From contig OZ244981.1 in NCBI GenBank assembly GCA_965223085.1, positions 682,001-746,000 of the forward strand: a stretch of 64,000 bases of DNA. Reading direction: 5' to 3'. Below, piece after piece: positions 25,077 to 34,231 of this stretch. Every line of letters starts with the position of its first letter. Within the stretch, counting starts at the first letter, position 1. The notes under the pieces are model-generated. The model ran no database searches. It was given only the letters and a program-made list of their open reading frames with translations, and was not told where the DNA came from. The stretch comes from CBDCVO01 sp965223085 (GTDB taxonomy: Bacteria; Pseudomonadota; Gammaproteobacteria; Ga0077536). Made by a program: the position numbers and the translations under genes.

Positions 25077-25871
25077 CTATTGCGCGTCGTTGACCGCGGC
25101 AATTTTTTCACAATCCATTGCGACTTGTGCAACACCGAGCGCAAGCTCGCGCGGCAAAGTGCTCGCCACCGCATGCTCTGCGGCAAAATGCGCGCGCAGC
25201 CAGTGACGCTCTTCAACTTCGAAACGGGGCACGACGACCGGTATCTGTCCGGTTTTGCCGATCTCCGCAAGACGTCGATTGACTGCCTCTTGTGAGCTAA
25301 ATAAACCCAAAGAGATCGTATGCTGCAAGTCGCTGCGTTGAATCAACATCACATCCTCGACCCCATGGCGAGTAAGATCAGCGAGCCGCTGATTCGCGAG
25401 CTGTTCAGTCGGTTGCTGTAGATACACCCAAAATAACTGCCGTTTTCGCACAACTTTGCTGACTCGTTGCAACTGCACGGTACGCGGCCCAAGCCAGGCG
25501 GAGAAGCGTTCCAAGTCCTGCGCATCAGGCAGTGGTCCGATCTGCTGACACACCCCGCTGGCACCGCTTCCGGTAGCGATTAAGTCCGTCACCTTGGGCG
25601 ATTGTTGACGCAACGTCTCAGCGGAGGCAATGCGCAATTGTTCCGACGTCGAACCGACGGCACCCGCAGTTACAGCCGTGTTCTGCTTGCTTTCGGCGCC
25701 GCGCAAGGTTGGTAATTGCGTTAATTCGCGCAATAATTTCAAGGGCTGTGCCAACGACGGTAGCGGCTGCTGCTCGGCACGTGCTCGAGTCGTTTGCACC
25801 ACGTGGGTGTTGTAGCGCCACGCGAAGTAGGCCGCGTTAGCTAGCACGAGCATCACCGCAAGCCACTTCAT
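25077..25871 (-). CDS. SPOR-domain inner-membrane protein
   Basis: ATG 25871 overlaps the coaX stop (TGATG) and begins a single N-terminal membrane segment (WLAVMLVLANAAYFAW), giving a bitopic protein of 264 residues. A Gln/Ala-rich linker leads to a C-terminal SPOR-like fold: CQQIGPLPDAQDLERFSAWL, VYLQQPTEQLANQRLADLTR, ISLGLFSSQEAVNRRLAEI. SPOR domains bind denuded septal glycan strands, so a role near the division site is plausible. It is the third gene of birA-coaX-SPOR, an order common in proteobacteria. Confidence 0.75.
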   Translation of the reverse strand: MKWLAVMLVLANAAYFAWRYNTHVVQTTRARAEQQPLPSLAQPLKLLRELTQLPTLRGAESKQNTAVTAGAVGSTSEQLRIASAETLRQQSPKVTDLIATGSGASGVCQQIGPLPDAQDLERFSAWLGPRTVQLQRVSKVVRKRQLFWVYLQQPTEQLANQRLADLTRHGVEDVMLIQRSDLQHTISLGLFSSQEAVNRRLAEIGKTGQIPVVVPRFEVEERHWLRAHFAAEHAVASTLPRELALGVAQVAMDCEKIAAVNDAQ

Positions 25872-26614
25872 CAGGCAATCCCTGCGGCAATAGCAATACC
25901 CCGCAATACGAGATCGGGCTCGCGCGTTAGCGCGAGGCCGCGCAATCCGGCGATCAAATCTGCGCCGCCCCCGGTTACGTACCATCTGGCTCCGGAACCG
26001 TATACTGCTTCACACTGGTTTTGTGTGCGCGCGATCAAACCTCCGATTGCTTCACGGCACCCCAGCGAGATAGCGGCGCGAGTATTGGTACCAAAATGTG
26101 TAACGGCATCGACTTCTTCGGGTGCAAGTTGTGCAGTGCTCGATGTCAATGCTCGTAGCATGAGCTCGATGCCCGGCGCGATAAGGCCACCGACGTGCAC
26201 GCCGTGTTCGGTAACGTAGTCGATCGTCAAAGCTGTGCCAACATCGACTACCCCGACGGCTCCGTGTGCCAAATGAAAACCTGCGAGCGCCGCCAACCAA
26301 CGGTCGACACCGAGCTGCGCGGCCTGCTCGTAACGAGTCTCCATGCCCGCGTGCACTTTCTTAACATCGATATACTCGGGTAGTAATTTCCAATGTCGCT
26401 CGGTCCAAGCGTTCAAAGTCGTCGCCAACGCATCGCCCGCGACGTTCGCGACCAGAACTTGACTAGGTGGCTCCATTTGCGCCAGCAAGGTGCTCCAGGC
26501 TGCCTCGGGGCCACTTGCGCGCCACGCATAGGGCGTGAGCGCAAAAAGTTGCGTGTCTCGATGGTGCGCCAATTTTATCCGCGAGTTGCCGACATCGATG
26601 AGAAGAATCATCAT
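25871..26614 (-). CDS. coaX: Type III pantothenate kinase
   Basis: The protein shows the ASKHA-fold signatures of CoaX: LLIDVGNSRIKLA (phosphate 1), LGVDRWLAALAGF, VVDVGTALTIDYV (phosphate 2) and GGLIAPGIELML. It catalyses the first committed step of coenzyme A synthesis, phosphorylating pantothenate, and unlike CoaA is not inhibited by CoA. The start overlaps the birA stop (TGATG) and the stop overlaps the SPOR gene start, so the three genes are translationally coupled. Length 247 fits. Confidence 0.93.
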   Translation of the reverse strand: MMILLIDVGNSRIKLAHHRDTQLFALTPYAWRASGPEAAWSTLLAQMEPPSQVLVANVAGDALATTLNAWTERHWKLLPEYIDVKKVHAGMETRYEQAAQLGVDRWLAALAGFHLAHGAVGVVDVGTALTIDYVTEHGVHVGGLIAPGIELMLRALTSSTAQLAPEEVDAVTHFGTNTRAAISLGCREAIGGLIARTQNQCEAVYGSGARWYVTGGGADLIAGLRGLALTREPDLVLRGIAIAAGIA

Positions 26615-27585
26615 TACCCACGCAAACGCAAGTGTCCGGTAACGAAGCGTTCAATTTTGTGTTTCGTTTCGAGCACTAACATGCCGTCATTGTCGACGCC
26701 GCGCGCCAAACCGATGACTGAGCGCCTCGGCAGAGTCAATTCCACCTTGCGGTTGGCGAGGCCATCTAAGGCATTCCACTTTCTGCGCATCATGGAGAAT
26801 CCACGCTCGGAAAACTCATCGATGTGCCGAAATAAACTAGCCAAAATAGCGGCAACAACGCGGTTGCGGTCACTGGCCTCGACACCCAGTTCTGCCAAAT
26901 CAGTACAGGGTTGAGCGATAGCGGCGCGAGTTTGAGCGCTGAGGCGCGCATTCACGCCAATGCCAATCACCGTCGTGCAAGGCCCGCCTGATTCCGCGCG
27001 GATTTCGATCAAAACCCCAGCAAGCTTATGTCCCGCGCACATCACGTCGTTGGGCCATTTCAGCCGCAATCCAGCCGCTCCCAATGCGCTCAGGGCATCG
27101 ACTAGCGCCACCCCCACGACGAGACTCAAAGCGCCGAGCGCGCGCGGCAAAACCTCAAAACGCCATCCACATGACATGCAGATGCCGCTACCGGGTGGCG
27201 CCACCCAGACGTCGCCGCGGCGTCCACGCCCAGCCGTCTGAAATTCGGCAAGATAGACGTGGCCATGAATGCTTTCACTGGCGGCGCGATCTAGCAATTG
27301 TTGATTGGTAGAATCCGTTGCGCGTACTACCGTGAGTCGTCGTACACGGTGGCGCATCGTCGGATCGAGCACCGAGATAATAGTGTCCGTGTCCAGCGCT
27401 TCAAAACCGCCCACAAGACGGTAGCCTTTGCCCGGCACCGCATGAACCTCGACACCCGCTGCCGCAAGCCGCTGCACACGTTTCCACACCGCGGCGCGGC
27501 TCACGCCTAGCTCAGTAGATAATTCCTGCCCCGAGCGTGCGCGTCCCTCGCCAAGCAACTGCAGAATTTCGAAACTCTTCTCCAT
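26614..27585 (-). CDS. birA: Biotin-protein ligase / biotin operon repressor
   Basis: A 323-residue bifunctional BirA. The N-terminal winged helix (GEGRARSGQELSTELGVSRA, VWKRVQRL) would bind the biotin operator. The ligase domain has TDSTNQQLL, GRGRRGDVWVAPPGSGICMS (biotin/ATP loop), LKWPNDVM and GIGVNA, with a small C-terminal SH3-like domain (LPRRSVIGLARGVDNDGML). It attaches biotin to AccB via biotinyl-AMP. First gene of the birA-coaX-SPOR operon. Confidence 0.93.
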   Translation of the reverse strand: MEKSFEILQLLGEGRARSGQELSTELGVSRAAVWKRVQRLAAAGVEVHAVPGKGYRLVGGFEALDTDTIISVLDPTMRHRVRRLTVVRATDSTNQQLLDRAASESIHGHVYLAEFQTAGRGRRGDVWVAPPGSGICMSCGWRFEVLPRALGALSLVVGVALVDALSALGAAGLRLKWPNDVMCAGHKLAGVLIEIRAESGGPCTTVIGIGVNARLSAQTRAAIAQPCTDLAELGVEASDRNRVVAAILASLFRHIDEFSERGFSMMRRKWNALDGLANRKVELTLPRRSVIGLARGVDNDGMLVLETKHKIERFVTGHLRLRG

Positions 27586-27630
27586 GCCAAGCCGGCGATG
27601 TTGCGCGAATTACCTAAGCGTTAAGTGTCG

Positions 27631-30105
27631 TTATTCGCGTGGTTTTTGTTCTTCGTCATCTGAAGCCGTAGGATCTTTATCGTCTTCGTCTTCATCTTCG
27701 CCTTCGTCGAACCAGGTTTCATCATCACTAGCGGACTGGTCCAGTAATTGTGTCGCATTCAGATCCTTAGCATCATCGCGCGTGATATCGATGACTTCCT
27801 CAACGTCCACCTGCTCGGGCACAACGGTTTCATCATCAGCCGGATCGTCGCTGGCATCAAATACGGAGGTATCGATAAAATCATCTAGCGTTGAGTCGCT
27901 AGAATGTTCTAGGCTAGCAGAATCTGTGCTTTGATTCTCAAACGAAGTCGTCGCAATAAAATCGTCAAGTGTATCGGAGCGGGCGTGACGGCTAAGCTCG
28001 CTACGCGTAATCGTATCAAGTTGTTCCTCAGTTTTCGACGACGGTAATTTGATGGTGGGCTCAGCGAGATCTTCCGGTTCCGCGGCGGGCTGTTCTAACG
28101 TGGATGTAGTCAGGTCCTCATCAAAAAATGCCGATGCTTCGCTGTCAAAATCCTCATCAGATAACGACCCGGTGTTAGTGGCGCTCTCATCGGTAGCGGC
28201 TGATGCCTCGTCAGGCGAGACCTCGTCACTCGATAATGGCATCGCCTTAGCAGATGTGGCCGTAGCGTTAAAAAACGCGTGTTTGTCAGCCTCCAAATCA
28301 CCAAGTTCACCGTCGGCCGTCTGGTCGAGGTCTTCGTAACTTAAAGCCTCGCCGTTCTCCTCGATCGACGGCGTCGATGCAGTCACAGCTGCGTTTGGGG
28401 CAAGCGGGCTGGCAGCAAGCTGTGTTTCATCGACGTCGGCCACCAAAGTAGCATCGTCCGGCGACGCAACCACGGTACGATCGCCTTGCGCATCGCCAGG
28501 CTGCCAAAACTCGTATTCAAACTTGTGAAAGCGGATCCGATCACCATCGCGCAAGAGTCGTTCTCCAACGATGCGTTCGTCGTTGACAAACGTACCATTG
28601 ACACTGCCCTGATCGACGATCCAAAACCCATGGTCTTTATATTTCAGCAGTGCGTGGCGGCGGCCCACCGTAGCCCGATTGACTTGATAATACTCCATGT
28701 GAGCATCGTCGCTGCCACTGATGCGCCCGATCATCATGGGGGTCTCTCCTAGGCGCCGAATGGGCGTATCGCCGTAAGCATGAAAATCTTTTAAGTAAGC
28801 CTCCGGCACACTGTCGACAACCACGCGGGCAGTTGCCATCGGTACGTGGTGCTCCGCTCGACGGCGACGTAGCATCCACACCAAGCCCAGCAAAGCAAGC
28901 GCGCCAAGCACGATCGCCAACAATAGCGGTGCGTAGGATTTCGCGTCGCGCACCTTCTCAGGCGGCGGAATGACGATGGCTTGGCCGGGTTCAGCGGCGT
29001 TAAGCTCCTCAAGAAGCTGCTCCAAGGGCACGCCCGTTTCCCGAGACAATTCCTCAAAGGCGGCCAGCTCTTCCGCGCTGAGGTCGAGCGCGGCGGTATC
29101 CAAGTCCGGCTCCGGTGCAAGTTCGAGTTCCGGGGGCGCATCCTCTGGTAACGCATCCTCTGGTAACGCGTCCTCTGGTAACGCATCCTCTGGTAACGCG
29201 TCCTCTGGTAACGCGTCCTCTGGTAGCGCTTCGGGAGCCGTCGGTAGCACGGCCGGCGGCGCGATCGTCGTTTGTGGCGCAATAACCTCCGCCGCTGCAC
29301 GCGACTCGGGATCAGCCGCGCCGAGCTCCGATGACAGCTCGGTAGTTGCTTCAGCGGCGGGTGCCGGGGTAAGCGCTGTGGTAGCCACGTCTTCAACATC
29401 GTCGCGCGGCGGCTCTGCGTCTGTGGTATCCGGAGGCGACCTTGCCGCCGCCTCCTCGGCAGCCAACCAACTCGCGACGTCAGCAAATACCGGCCCTAAA
29501 TCAGTCGGTCGTAGCGCGCGAAAGTATTCCCCCCGAGTTTTATCCGCTAAAGATTGAATCAGAAAAAAATCCGCTTTGTCTGTAAAAGCGATCGCCACGA
29601 TGTGGATGGCGTTGGCGCGTGCCGCAGCAGTGAGTTCTTCCCGTAACCACTTCGTGCGCTCTTGATCCTGCTGAACGTTACCGGTGTCAACAATGCCGTC
29701 GGTCAAAAAAATGATAGTCTTCTTTGCAGTAGGTCGGCCATGCAACTTCAACTCATAGAGTGCTCGCTCGATCGCCGCAGGTGAATTGGTTAACAAGCCG
29801 CGATAGTTAATTTTGCGCATGCCACGGTTCAGCGCATTATGGGTATCGTCGTCGAGCTCCGATAACGACACCGCGAGCTCAATATTTTGGTCAAAGATGA
29901 GTAGGCCCACGTGAGTGTCAATCGGCAAACTATCGACGAACTCACCAACGGCAGCGCGCACTCCGAATCCCGGATCGTTGCGGCGCATGCTGCCGGAGTT
30001 ATCAACCACGAGCATGACGTCGTTCGACGCGGTCAGCGCGACAAGGGAGAAGCTCAGCGTTAAGATCAAAGCTAAGAAGAGCAAGCCAATCCGCGTTTTA
30101 TGCAT
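27631..30105 (-). CDS. Large membrane VWA-FHA protein with acidic tail
   Basis: ATG 30105 (GGGGAAG 6 nt upstream) begins a signal/anchor segment (residues 6-25). A VWA domain follows with an intact MIDAS (DNSGS at 35-39, TDG at 135-137). Then comes a long Ala/Pro/Glu linker including six LPEDA repeats, a short helical region, a membrane helix (391-413) with RRRR stop-transfer, a cytoplasmic FHA domain (about 455-535: GRISGSDD, GRRHALL, SVNGTFVND, GDRI) and ~290 acidic, Ser/Asp-rich residues. The topology places metal-dependent VWA outside and phosphothreonine-reading FHA inside, suggesting signalling across the membrane. The function is unknown. The start of the acidic tail is likely disordered. 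Confidence 0.8.
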   Translation of the reverse strand: MHKTRIGLLFLALILTLSFSLVALTASNDVMLVVDNSGSMRRNDPGFGVRAAVGEFVDSLPIDTHVGLLIFDQNIELAVSLSELDDDTHNALNRGMRKINYRGLLTNSPAAIERALYELKLHGRPTAKKTIIFLTDGIVDTGNVQQDQERTKWLREELTAAARANAIHIVAIAFTDKADFFLIQSLADKTRGEYFRALRPTDLGPVFADVASWLAAEEAAARSPPDTTDAEPPRDDVEDVATTALTPAPAAEATTELSSELGAADPESRAAAEVIAPQTTIAPPAVLPTAPEALPEDALPEDALPEDALPEDALPEDALPEDAPPELELAPEPDLDTAALDLSAEELAAFEELSRETGVPLEQLLEELNAAEPGQAIVIPPPEKVRDAKSYAPLLLAIVLGALALLGLVWMLRRRRAEHHVPMATARVVVDSVPEAYLKDFHAYGDTPIRRLGETPMMIGRISGSDDAHMEYYQVNRATVGRRHALLKYKDHGFWIVDQGSVNGTFVNDERIVGERLLRDGDRIRFHKFEYEFWQPGDAQGDRTVVASPDDATLVADVDETQLAASPLAPNAAVTASTPSIEENGEALSYEDLDQTADGELGDLEADKHAFFNATATSAKAMPLSSDEVSPDEASAATDESATNTGSLSDEDFDSEASAFFDEDLTTSTLEQPAAEPEDLAEPTIKLPSSKTEEQLDTITRSELSRHARSDTLDDFIATTSFENQSTDSASLEHSSDSTLDDFIDTSVFDASDDPADDETVVPEQVDVEEVIDITRDDAKDLNATQLLDQSASDDETWFDEGEDEDEDDKDPTASDDEEQKPRE
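29138..29227 (-). repeat. Six tandem 15-bp repeats encoding LPEDA
   Basis: Six consecutive 15-nt units (plus-strand GCATCCTCTGGTAAC and its GCG variants) lie in the linker of the VWA-FHA gene and encode (A)LPEDA repeats. Units differ only at the third base (GCA versus GCG) and the last unit (GGTAGC). Frame is preserved, so copy number can vary without breaking the protein. Confidence 0.9.
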
Positions 30106-30268
30106 GTCACTTCCCCGCAATTCCACGCGCGGATACCTCTAATCGCTGTTCCCCGGCATCGCCGCAGCGTCGGCCGAGCCGCGTATACTTTCGCTCGTGA
30201 CCCTCACCTCAGTGGCGCCAAGGTAGCGCACTGAACCATTCGCATCAACTCAAAGAGGCCTCGGGTAT

Positions 30269-31360
30269 TTGCCTAAGCGATCATCTTACGAATTATTCAC
30301 CAAATTAGAGCACACCCGCCTAGCTGTGTGCCTAAGCCTTTTTCTTGGCGGTTCCGCCGGCTGCAGCTCGTTCGCATATTATAGCCAAGCGGCACTCGGG
30401 CACCTCGAGCTGATGCGCAAATCGCGGCCGATCGCGGAAGTTCTCGAGGATCCCACTACCGATGCGACGACGCGGGCGAGGCTCATGCTTGCCTTGGACG
30501 TGCGCAAATTCGCATCTCGCGAACTATTGCTTCCAGATAATGAAAGTTATACCTACTACGCCGCTCTAAATAGACCTCACGTTATCTGGAACGTCTTCGC
30601 TGCCCCCGCTTTATCGCTCGAACCTGTGCAATCTTGTTTTCTTTTCGTTGGTTGCTTGAGCTACCGAGGATATTACCAGCATGCACAGGCTTTAGCTTAC
30701 GCGCAGTCATTGCGAGAGGCCGGCCTCGATGTCGCGATCGGCGGGGTCAGCGCCTATTCGACCTTAGGGTGGTTTACCGATCCCATTTTGGACACAATGT
30801 TTCAATGGGACGATAAACGTTTTGTTGAAGTTATTTTTCATGAACTTGCACATCAATTGATATTTGTAAAAAATGATTCGCGTTTCAACGAAAGCTTTGC
30901 CGTAACCGTCGCCAGACATGGCTATGCGCGTTGGCGCGAGCGTGGCAATATGGCGTTGAGAATTCAGTCTCAATTAGACGACGAGCGTGAAAACATTTTA
31001 ATTGAGATGTTACTTCAGCATCGCCAAGCACTTGCAGCAGTCTACGCGTCAAACCGATCAGAACCCGAAAAAATGAAGGAGAAATCACGCATCTTCGCCA
31101 CGATTCAGCGCGACTACCAAACACTAAAAACCCAGTGGCGCGGTTATACTGGCTTTGATGAATGGATGACGGTAGATATGAATAACGCCAAGCTCAGCTC
31201 CGTGGCGACATATCACGCCGATGTACCGGCATTTAACGCGATTTTGGCCGCAAATGACTACGATCTAGAAAACTTCTATGCTCACGTAAAGGCCTTAGCT
31301 ACCTTAGCTCCTGCGCAACGCCGTACGGAAATGGATAAATATCTCCATAACGTACGCTAG
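30269..31360 (+). CDS. Predicted lipoprotein aminopeptidase (zinc metallopeptidase)
   Basis: The 363-residue protein has a lipoprotein-like signal (LFLGGSAGC) and a zinc site: FHELAHQLIFVKNDSRFNES, i.e. HExxH followed by a downstream Glu in FNESFA. This pattern and YYSQAALGHLELM belong to the COG4324 predicted aminopeptidases. The start is TTG 30269 with AGAGG 10 nt upstream; no better in-frame start precedes the signal. It is divergent from the VWA-FHA gene across 163 nt. The TAG stop is the first triplet of repeat copy E. Confidence 0.75.
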   Translation: MPKRSSYELFTKLEHTRLAVCLSLFLGGSAGCSSFAYYSQAALGHLELMRKSRPIAEVLEDPTTDATTRARLMLALDVRKFASRELLLPDNESYTYYAALNRPHVIWNVFAAPALSLEPVQSCFLFVGCLSYRGYYQHAQALAYAQSLREAGLDVAIGGVSAYSTLGWFTDPILDTMFQWDDKRFVEVIFHELAHQLIFVKNDSRFNESFAVTVARHGYARWRERGNMALRIQSQLDDERENILIEMLLQHRQALAAVYASNRSEPEKMKEKSRIFATIQRDYQTLKTQWRGYTGFDEWMTVDMNNAKLSSVATYHADVPAFNAILAANDYDLENFYAHVKALATLAPAQRRTEMDKYLHNVR

Positions 31361-31516
31361 CCCGGATATGGCACCAGGCACTCGCTGCGCATACGCCACT
31401 TGGTTGATAGGAGGATTTTCCCTTGTGCGATGGTGGGGCATAAAAAAGTGCAAATGGTGATCCACTGGTTCGCTACCACGGCGCTCGCTCAACCTCGCCT
31501 AGCTTAGCAGTCTGTT
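31358..31516 (+). repeat. REP-like repeat, copy E, with inverted end motif
   Basis: TAGCCCGGATATGGCAC begins with the stop codon of the predicted peptidase. At 31463-31489 it shares a 27-nt segment (24/27) with copy D at the same relative position. At about 31501-31515 it carries GCAGTCTGTTGGACT, the inverted form of the GTCCGACAGACTGC motif seen in copies A and F. It fills most of the 240-nt gap before the FHA gene. Confidence 0.6.
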
Positions 31517-31600
31517 GGACTAGGGAGCATCGTTCGGTAAATCTAAGTGGATGACGCGTAACGCCGAGAGGCGTTTGCAGACGCAACCCGAAGGGACGGG

Positions 31601-32530
31601 ATGTTAAATAAGTTACTTTCGCGCGGATTTACGCTGCAAATTGGCCATCGATCGGTGACCTTCAAGACACTCGCCGAATTTGATTTCGCGCTCACCGGGC
31701 GAGTGGAGGTCCCAGCAAAAAAATTAGCCGTGCTCATGGAGATGGCTACGGATGAGTTACACCGCGAAGTAGACGAAATTAGGCGGCTCGAGAAACAATT
31801 TAGTGAAGTAATAGCGAGAACACTAGAAAATCCGAGCACGATCGCGAAGAACATGCGCGAAATTGAAGCACATGCTTATAGCCGCGATCACGATTGGCGA
31901 AATATCGCGGCCGCGGTAAACGAGAAAGACGATCATTGGGACGCGTTACGGCGTATCGTGGTGGTGAAATACCTGCAATATTTGCACGCACGGCAGGATG
32001 CGATCGCGCAAATATGCGTGCAGCGCTTGCGGGACACGTACGCGGCGGAGGGTGTATCTGCCGCGAAACCAGCTGCTGCTTACGAGCGGTCGTCGTTGAG
32101 TTTTGACACTGGCGATCGCGAGCCCGCCTGGGCGAATCAAGTAACCACGTCGAATCATTTCGTTCGCCTGCCGAAGGGCGAAACGGTACTACTCACCATC
32201 GCAGAGCAACGATGCGTCACCGTCATGCTAGCGCGGTATAGGTTTTATATAATTCGATGCCGCGGAGACTTACTGCTTCACGACGGAGACGGCGATGTGT
32301 ACCGATTGACGTCGGGCGAGAACTGTGTTGGAAGAAACCCAAGCTGCGACGTCATACTAGCGAAACAGTACCGTTATGTATCGCGTCGGCATCTGATTAT
32401 TTCTGCGCAGGAGAAAAATCTTGTTGGGCTCACGGACGTTTCATCCCACGGATGCTCGTTACCGGAGGCGATACGCCCGCTCAAAACCTTGCCGCCGAAG
32501 CGCAATGCTGCCCGCCTTGCACCACGATGA
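31601..32530 (+). CDS. Cytoplasmic FHA-domain protein with helical N-terminus
   Basis: The 309-residue protein has no signal or membrane segment. The first ~170 residues are mainly charged helices (MEMATDELHREVDEIRRLEK). The C-terminal FHA domain (about 235-290) shows ENCVGRNPSCDVILA, YVSRRHLII and DVSSHGCSL, the Gly-Arg, Ser-x2-His and Asn/Cys positions that read phosphothreonine. Its stop overlaps the start of the methyltransferase gene (ATGA). It may act with the neighbouring VWA-FHA protein, but no kinase is encoded in the window. Confidence 0.75.
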   Translation: MLNKLLSRGFTLQIGHRSVTFKTLAEFDFALTGRVEVPAKKLAVLMEMATDELHREVDEIRRLEKQFSEVIARTLENPSTIAKNMREIEAHAYSRDHDWRNIAAAVNEKDDHWDALRRIVVVKYLQYLHARQDAIAQICVQRLRDTYAAEGVSAAKPAAAYERSSLSFDTGDREPAWANQVTTSNHFVRLPKGETVLLTIAEQRCVTVMLARYRFYIIRCRGDLLLHDGDGDVYRLTSGENCVGRNPSCDVILAKQYRYVSRRHLIISAQEKNLVGLTDVSSHGCSLPEAIRPLKTLPPKRNAARLAPR

Positions 32531-33279
32531 AAACACGACACCCGCTCGATAGCTGGGCCAAAAAAATAGTTCCGCCTCGTCTGCTCAAATATCAAATTGC
32601 GTGGCGCAACTATCAACGTGGCGAGGCTGAAATTCGACTGCTGAAAAACCTCGTAAACAAGCACAAATGTGCAATCGATATCGGCGCATATCTTGGCGCA
32701 TATACTTTTTTTCTCGCGCGCTTGGCGACCCACGTATACGCCTTCGAACCACAAGATCAGTGTGTATCGTTCCTTACGCGTGCCTATTCCGCTGGTGTAA
32801 CCGTGCATAAGGTTGCGCTCGCCGATGAAGCGGGCGAGGCGAAATTACATATCCCGAATAATCAGGGTAGCTGCAGCCAAGCCGCGCGCCTCGACGCCGA
32901 AGCGGGCGTCGGAACATTGGCCGCTGATTATGCGACGCGCTGCGTGCCGGTGAAAAGGCTTGACGATTACGCCATCGATAACGTCGGCTTCATCAAAATC
33001 GATGCGGAGGGGGCGGAACGCCGCATTTTGTTGGGTGCGCACGCAACGCTCGCACGCAACCGGCCGACCTTGCTGATAGAAATTGAAGATCGACACATTG
33101 ATGAGGATATCGATGCGATTTTCACACTGTTGACGACGCTTGGTTACCAGGGTGAATATTGGCATAACGAGCTAAAACCAATTGCGACCTTCGATGTCGA
33201 CGCCATGCAGTGCCGCCGCTTGCGCGGTGATCGCCACGCCCCCTATATCAACAACTTCATCTTCACACCGATCGCCTAA
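32527..33279 (+). CDS. FkbM-family methyltransferase
   Basis: Class I SAM methyltransferase of the FkbM type: CAIDIGAYLGAYTFFLARLA (SAM motif I), VYAFEPQDQC (motif II acidic loop), GFIKIDAEGAERRILLGA and PTLLIEIEDRH. ATG 32527 overlaps the FHA stop by 4 nt, so the two are coupled. Members methylate hydroxyl groups on sugars or other small molecules; with glycosyltransferases and O-antigen ligase in the window, an envelope glycan is a reasonable but unproven target. Confidence 0.85.
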   Translation: MKTRHPLDSWAKKIVPPRLLKYQIAWRNYQRGEAEIRLLKNLVNKHKCAIDIGAYLGAYTFFLARLATHVYAFEPQDQCVSFLTRAYSAGVTVHKVALADEAGEAKLHIPNNQGSCSQAARLDAEAGVGTLAADYATRCVPVKRLDDYAIDNVGFIKIDAEGAERRILLGAHATLARNRPTLLIEIEDRHIDEDIDAIFTLLTTLGYQGEYWHNELKPIATFDVDAMQCRRLRGDRHAPYINNFIFTPIA

Positions 33280-33282
33280 AGT

Positions 33283-33311
33283 AACCGGTGTCGGTTGTTA
33301 CGACACCCGGT
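33283..33311. terminator. Hairpin between convergent genes
   Basis: AACCGGTGTCG and CGACACCCGGTT form a stem with one bulged C and a short loop, lying between FkbM (plus) and the enoyl-CoA hydratase (minus) and overlapping the 3' end of the latter. A weak U-run is present on neither side, so bidirectional termination is tentative. Confidence 0.35.
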
Positions 33312-34098
33312 TGGAGATTTTCGACAATAACTCGGCCGCTGCTTCCCAATGATCGGGATGCAACCACGTCTCGCTAGCCAACTCGACTTCCAATGCTTGC
33401 AGCGCTTCCCCGGAAAGCGCGCGCTGTGTGGCACGCGCAAGTTTTTTGTACGCACGCAAAACATGAGGTTTGCGCTCGCAGACCGGCGCGGTGAATCCAG
33501 CAAGCGCCGCGTCAATGGACTCATTGGTCCCCGCAACCCAATCTGCTAGACCCATGCTAAGTGCGGTCGGCGCGTCGACGGTCTCAGCGCGCGCTAAGAA
33601 ACGCAAGGCGCGCGCACTACCGACCAAACGTAATAAGTCGACACCACCCCCCCAGGCAGGCGCTACGCACAAGCGACCCTGCGCAAAAATCATGCGCGCG
33701 TGTCCGGCGAATACGCGCATGTCGCAGGCCAACGCGAGTTCCGCGCCGCCACCAATAGCGTCACCATTGAGTACCGCAATCACCGGCACGGGGAACTCAC
33801 GGATCGCATCTAGCGCTGCCCGCGACGACATTATCATTGCCCGCGTTTGTTCGACGCTGCGTACCGTATCGAGCTCTCTAAGGTCACCGCCGGCGGCAAA
33901 ACAACGCTCCCCGGCACCGCGAATGGTCGCGAATAACAACCGATCGTCTGCCGCAGCGTCTTCGAATATCGTGCGTATACCACGCAATACGGTTTGGTCG
34001 AGCGCGTTACGGCGTTCCGGGCGATTGATCGTGACATGCAAGACGCCCGCTTCTACGCACGCTGAAATGTTGGTAGGTGATCTCAAGGAGAGTGTCAA
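33298..34098 (-). CDS. Enoyl-CoA hydratase/isomerase
   Basis: Crotonase-fold protein of 266 residues: VTINRPERRNALD, GERCFAAGGDLRELD (first oxyanion-hole segment), VLNGDAIGGGAELALACDMR (second oxyanion hole) and a C-terminal helix bundle. The position of the catalytic hydratase Glu (ACDMR-VFAGHARMIFAQGRL-CVAP) is partly altered, so it may be an isomerase or another crotonase rather than a canonical hydratase. It is transcribed alone. Confidence 0.8.
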   Translation of the reverse strand: MTLSLRSPTNISACVEAGVLHVTINRPERRNALDQTVLRGIRTIFEDAAADDRLLFATIRGAGERCFAAGGDLRELDTVRSVEQTRAMIMSSRAALDAIREFPVPVIAVLNGDAIGGGAELALACDMRVFAGHARMIFAQGRLCVAPAWGGGVDLLRLVGSARALRFLARAETVDAPTALSMGLADWVAGTNESIDAALAGFTAPVCERKPHVLRAYKKLARATQRALSGEALQALEVELASETWLHPDHWEAAAELLSKISNRVS

Positions 34099-34121
34099 AC
34101 GACGCTATTTATTGAATACCC

Positions 34122-34149
34122 AAAAAAATTGGCCAGCATGCGGCTGGCC
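34122..34149 (-). terminator. Rho-independent terminator of the ydcH-like gene
   Basis: On the minus strand a GGCCAGC/GCTGGCC stem with a 5-nt loop is followed by a run of seven U. It lies about 80 nt downstream of the DUF465 gene stop and upstream of the enoyl-CoA hydratase. Confidence 0.8.
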
Positions 34150-34231
34150 ATGATGGGCAAATGTGTGGGTGTGGTGTTGTTATGGCTATTATCTAGACGA
34201 CCAGTCGACTAAAGATTTTAAGTTCAGCTCA

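Noticed and set aside
29138..29227. Tandem repeats as a possible CRISPR array
   Set aside because: Units are 15 nt, directly adjacent with no spacers, and in frame with a coding linker. No CRISPR array or cas gene was seen in the window.
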